From Thinopyrum elongatum (Eukaryota; Streptophyta; Magnoliopsida; Poales; Poaceae), in the NCBI GenBank assembly GCA_011799875.1, contig CM022301.1, positions 326,634,929 through 326,698,928 of the forward strand: a stretch of 64,000 nt of DNA, in the 5' to 3' direction. The notes beneath the pieces are model-generated. The model did not search any database. It was not told the DNA's origin and saw only the letters and a program-made list of their open reading frames with translations. Position 1 is the stretch's first letter. Each line of letters starts with the position of its first letter. Positions 61,592 through 64,000 of the stretch are shown piece after piece. The translations under genes and the position numbers were made by a program.

Positions 61592-63124
61592 TGATACGTC
61601 TCTGTCGTATCTATAATTTTTTATTGTTTCATGCCAATATTCTACAACTTTCATAAACTTTTGGCAACATTTTATATTATTTTTGGGACTAACATATTGA
61701 TCCAGTGCCAAGTGTCAGTTACTGTCTGTAGCATATTTTTTGTTTCGTAGAATATCCATACCAAACGAAGTCCAAATGCGATAAAAATTTACGGAGATTT
61801 ATTTTGGAATATATGTGATTTTTGGGAAAAAGAATCAACGCGAGACGATGCTCGAGGGGCCCACAAGCCCGAGGGGCGCGCCCCCCTACCCCAGGCGCGC
61901 CTGGCAAGCTAGTGGCCCCTCCGTAAGGCGGTTGGTGCCCTCCTTTCGCCACAAGAAATATAATATTCGGAAGAAAGTCGTGTCAAAATTTCATCCCAAT
62001 CGGAGTTACGGATCTCCGGGAATTTAAGAAACGGTGAAAGGCCAGAAAACAGGAACGCGAAACAGAAGAGAAACACAGGGAGAGAGAGAGATCCAATCTC
62101 GGAGGGGCTCTTGCCCCTCCGCCGCCATGGAGGCCATGGACTAGAGGAGAAACCCTCCTCCCATCTAGGGGGAGGTCAAGGAAGAAGAAGAAGGAGGGGG
62201 GCTCTCTCCCCCTCTCTTCCGGTGGCACCGGAACGCCACCGGGGCCATCATCGTGACGGCGATCTACACCAACAACTTCACCGCCGTCATCAACAACTCT
62301 CTCCCCCTCCATGCAGCAGTGTAACCTCTCTTTTACCCGCTGTAATCTCTACTTAAACATGGTGCTCAACGCTATATATTATTATCCAATGATATGTGGC
62401 TATCCTATGATGTTTGAGTAGATCCGTTTTGTCCTATGGGTTGATTGATGATCATCATTGGTTTGAGTTGTATGTTTTATTATCGGTGTTGTCCTATGGT
62501 GCTCTCCGTGTCACGCAAGCATGAGGGATCCCCACTGTAGGGTGTTGCAATATGTTCATGATTCGCTTATGGTGGGTGGCGTGAGTGACAGAAGCACAGA
62601 CCCGTGTAAGTGGGTTGTTGTGTATGGGAGTAAAGAGGACTTGATACTTTAATGCTATGGTTGGGTTTTACCTTAATGATCTTTGGTAGTTGTGGATGCT
62701 TGCTAGAGTTCCAATCATAAGTTCATATGATCCAAGTAGAGAAAGTATGTTAGCTCATGCCTCTCCCTCATATAAAATTGCAATAATGATTACCGGTCTA
62801 GTTATCGATTGCCTAGGGACAAATAACTTTCTTGTGACAAAAAGCTCTCTACTAAAACTAATTTAATTATTTATTTATCTAAACAGCCCCTAGCTTTTAT
62901 TTACGTGCTCTTTATTATCTTGCAAACCTATCCCTTTACACCTACAAAGTACTTCTAGTTTCATACTTGTTCTAGGTAAAGCGAACATTAAGCGTGCGTA
63001 GAGTTGTATCGGTGGTCGATAGAACTTGAGGGAATATTTGTTCTACCTTTAGCTCCTCATTGGGTTCAACACTCTTACTTATCGAGAAAGGCTACAATTG
63101 ATCCCCTATACTTGTGGGTTATCA
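61592..63124 (+). repeat. 5' LTR of J, type II Athila-like
   Basis: It begins TGATACGTCTCTGTCGTATC and ends CTATACTTGTGGGTTATCA. A GGCGCGCC block lies near 61873-61905, and ATGGAGGCCATGG at about 62127. It is related to 15097-16591 in reverse. Confidence 0.88.
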
Positions 63125-63135
63125 AGACCTTTTTC

Positions 63136-63153
63136 TGGCGCCGTTGCCGGGGA
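63136..63153 (+). other. Primer-binding site of J
   Basis: TGGCGCCGTTGCCGGGGA, eleven bases after the LTR, identical to the D site; tRNA-Asp type. Confidence 0.8.
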
Positions 63154-63248
63154 GCAATAGCGTGGGGTGAATATTCTCGTGTGTGCTTGTTTGCTTTATC
63201 ACTAAGTAGATTTTATTTTCTGTTCTAAGTTGTATTATATCTTTAGTT

Positions 63249-64000
63249 ATGGATATGGAACATGAAATACCAAAAAAATTAGGTATACTTGCTACTCATG
63301 GAGATGGGGAACCTCCTAAAACCCTCGATGCTCGTTATGTGAAAAATATTAAACACTACTTTGATAATCCTGAGAAAACCCCATTCAACTTGATAATGGG
63401 AGACACGTTGGATCAACGTGAATACTTTTGGGATTATCGCTTGACTCAAAAAGGGAAACTCTTATGGGATCAAATTGAAATGTTGCATTGGTATGCTTGG
63501 AATTTATGCTTGAGATATGATTATACTTGTTGCTCTAGGATGAAGGCTCCACACCTTCCCTTTTCATGTAAATTTAGTGATAATGAAACCTTGGCCTCTT
63601 ATGCTAATGGTAGATATGATTACTATGATGTGGAACGAATAGAAGAATTTGTTGCTTTTAAGGGTGCTTATGAAATTGAATCTTTGTTTGAAAAGTATGA
63701 AGATTTTGATGATGTTGTTTATAGACCTGAAAATTTTGCTATACTTAAATATTGCTATGAGAATTACAAATACAATGCCGATATTGATGCATTTATTGAG
63801 AAAGTCTCCGCTGTCCAAGAAGAAACTAATATTTTGCAGGAAACTATGGAAGAAGAAATTGATGACACTGTGAGCTCATTAGATGAAAAAGATGATGAGG
63901 AGAGTGAAGAACAAAAGGAGGAAGAGCAGATTAGCTACCCATGCCCACCTTCTAATGAGAGTAACTCTTCAACTCATACATTGTTTAATTTTCCTTCGTG
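63249..64000 (+). CDS. Open acidic ORF of J, no known domain (partial, C-terminus beyond window)
   Basis: An uninterrupted frame starts at ATG 63249 (MDMEHEIPKKLGILATHGDG) and is still open at the last base, giving at least 250 codons. I read every codon and found no stop. The N part holds a Trp/Tyr-rich stretch (REYFWDYRLTQKGKLLWDQI, then LHWYAWNLCLRYDYTCC), then FEKYEDFDDVVYRPENFAIL. The C part is strongly acidic (EETMEEEIDDTVSSLDEKDD) and then Ser/Pro/Asn-rich. No signal peptide, membrane segment, CCHC knuckle or protease/RT motif appears. It sits in the gag position, 95 bases after the primer site, but does not look like the gag of B or F. Similar ORFs are, from memory, common in non-autonomous Triticeae Athila-type elements. 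Function is not known; an RNA- or particle-binding role would be inference only. Confidence 0.7.
   Translation, partial: MDMEHEIPKKLGILATHGDGEPPKTLDARYVKNIKHYFDNPEKTPFNLIMGDTLDQREYFWDYRLTQKGKLLWDQIEMLHWYAWNLCLRYDYTCCSRMKAPHLPFSCKFSDNETLASYANGRYDYYDVERIEEFVAFKGAYEIESLFEKYEDFDDVVYRPENFAILKYCYENYKYNADIDAFIEKVSAVQEETNILQETMEEEIDDTVSSLDEKDDEESEEQKEEEQISYPCPPSNESNSSTHTLFNFPS

Larger units (their letters stand above)
61592..64000 (+). mobile_element. Athila-like Gypsy element J, 5' half (runs off window)
   Basis: A 5' LTR (61592-63124), primer site (63136) and the start of an internal domain with a long open ORF. The left flank is AACCA (61587-61591); the right TSD is outside. The LTR is the same family as E. 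It is inserted in the gag of F. Its lack of damage over the visible ORF suggests a comparatively young insertion. Confidence 0.85.

Overview
This window is repetitive plant DNA. It is made almost entirely of LTR retrotransposons nested inside one another, and I found no host gene, rRNA, tRNA gene or CRISPR array. The families point to a Triticeae grass (wheat, Aegilops, rye or barley): Copia LTRs whose element-sense start reads TG..GGAAATATGCCCTAGAGG (BARE-1/WIS/Angela group), Gypsy LTRs starting TGATACRTCTC with a tRNA-Asp-type primer site (Athila group, Sabrina/WHAM-like), a chromodomain Gypsy with 4.2-kb LTRs (Tekay group), and Tat-group Gypsy elements carrying an antisense 'putative gypsy-type transposon' ORF. 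I cannot name the species or chromosome from sequence alone.

Layout, left to right. 1-1294: 3' end of an Athila-like element (A, + strand). 1295-2379 and 11055-11249: fragment of a Tat-type intron-containing additional ORF (G, coding on -), split by a complete Copia element (C1, -) at 2380-11054. 11250-15096: Athila-like element H (-), carrying a possible Helitron insertion near 12818-14097 and cut off by the next element. 15097-18197 plus 41763-42417: Athila-like element E (-). E is split by the chromodomain Gypsy B (-) at 18198-41762, whose TSD is catgc/catgc. The left LTR of B holds an Angela-type solo LTR (K, 20952-22697, TSD caacc) and a second Copia (C2, 22926-31260). 42486-61591: Tat-type element F (-), with its 3' LTR on the left, an antisense intron-containing ORF on the + strand, and gag-protease on the - strand. 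Athila-like element D (43431-54635, +) interrupts F, and a 3.5-kb solo LTR (L, 49821-53350, TSD taacc) interrupts the 3' LTR of D. 61592-64000: 5' half of a further Athila-like element (J, +), inserted into the gag of F and running off the window.

Coding capacity. Gag-pol of C1, C2 and B is each preserved as one reading frame broken only by point stops, so these are recognisable but dead as they stand. The gag and additional ORF of F are degraded. The only long undamaged frame is the acidic ORF of J (63249 to the window end, at least 250 codons), which resembles no retroviral domain I recognise.

The points most worth pursuing are: a stop codon at the same place in both Copia copies; the open, apparently non-retroviral ORF of J and the cysteine-rich ORF remnant of D; the antisense intron-containing ORF with its own TATA-like box in F (and a relative in G); and the modular exchange of LTR and internal segments among the Athila-like elements.
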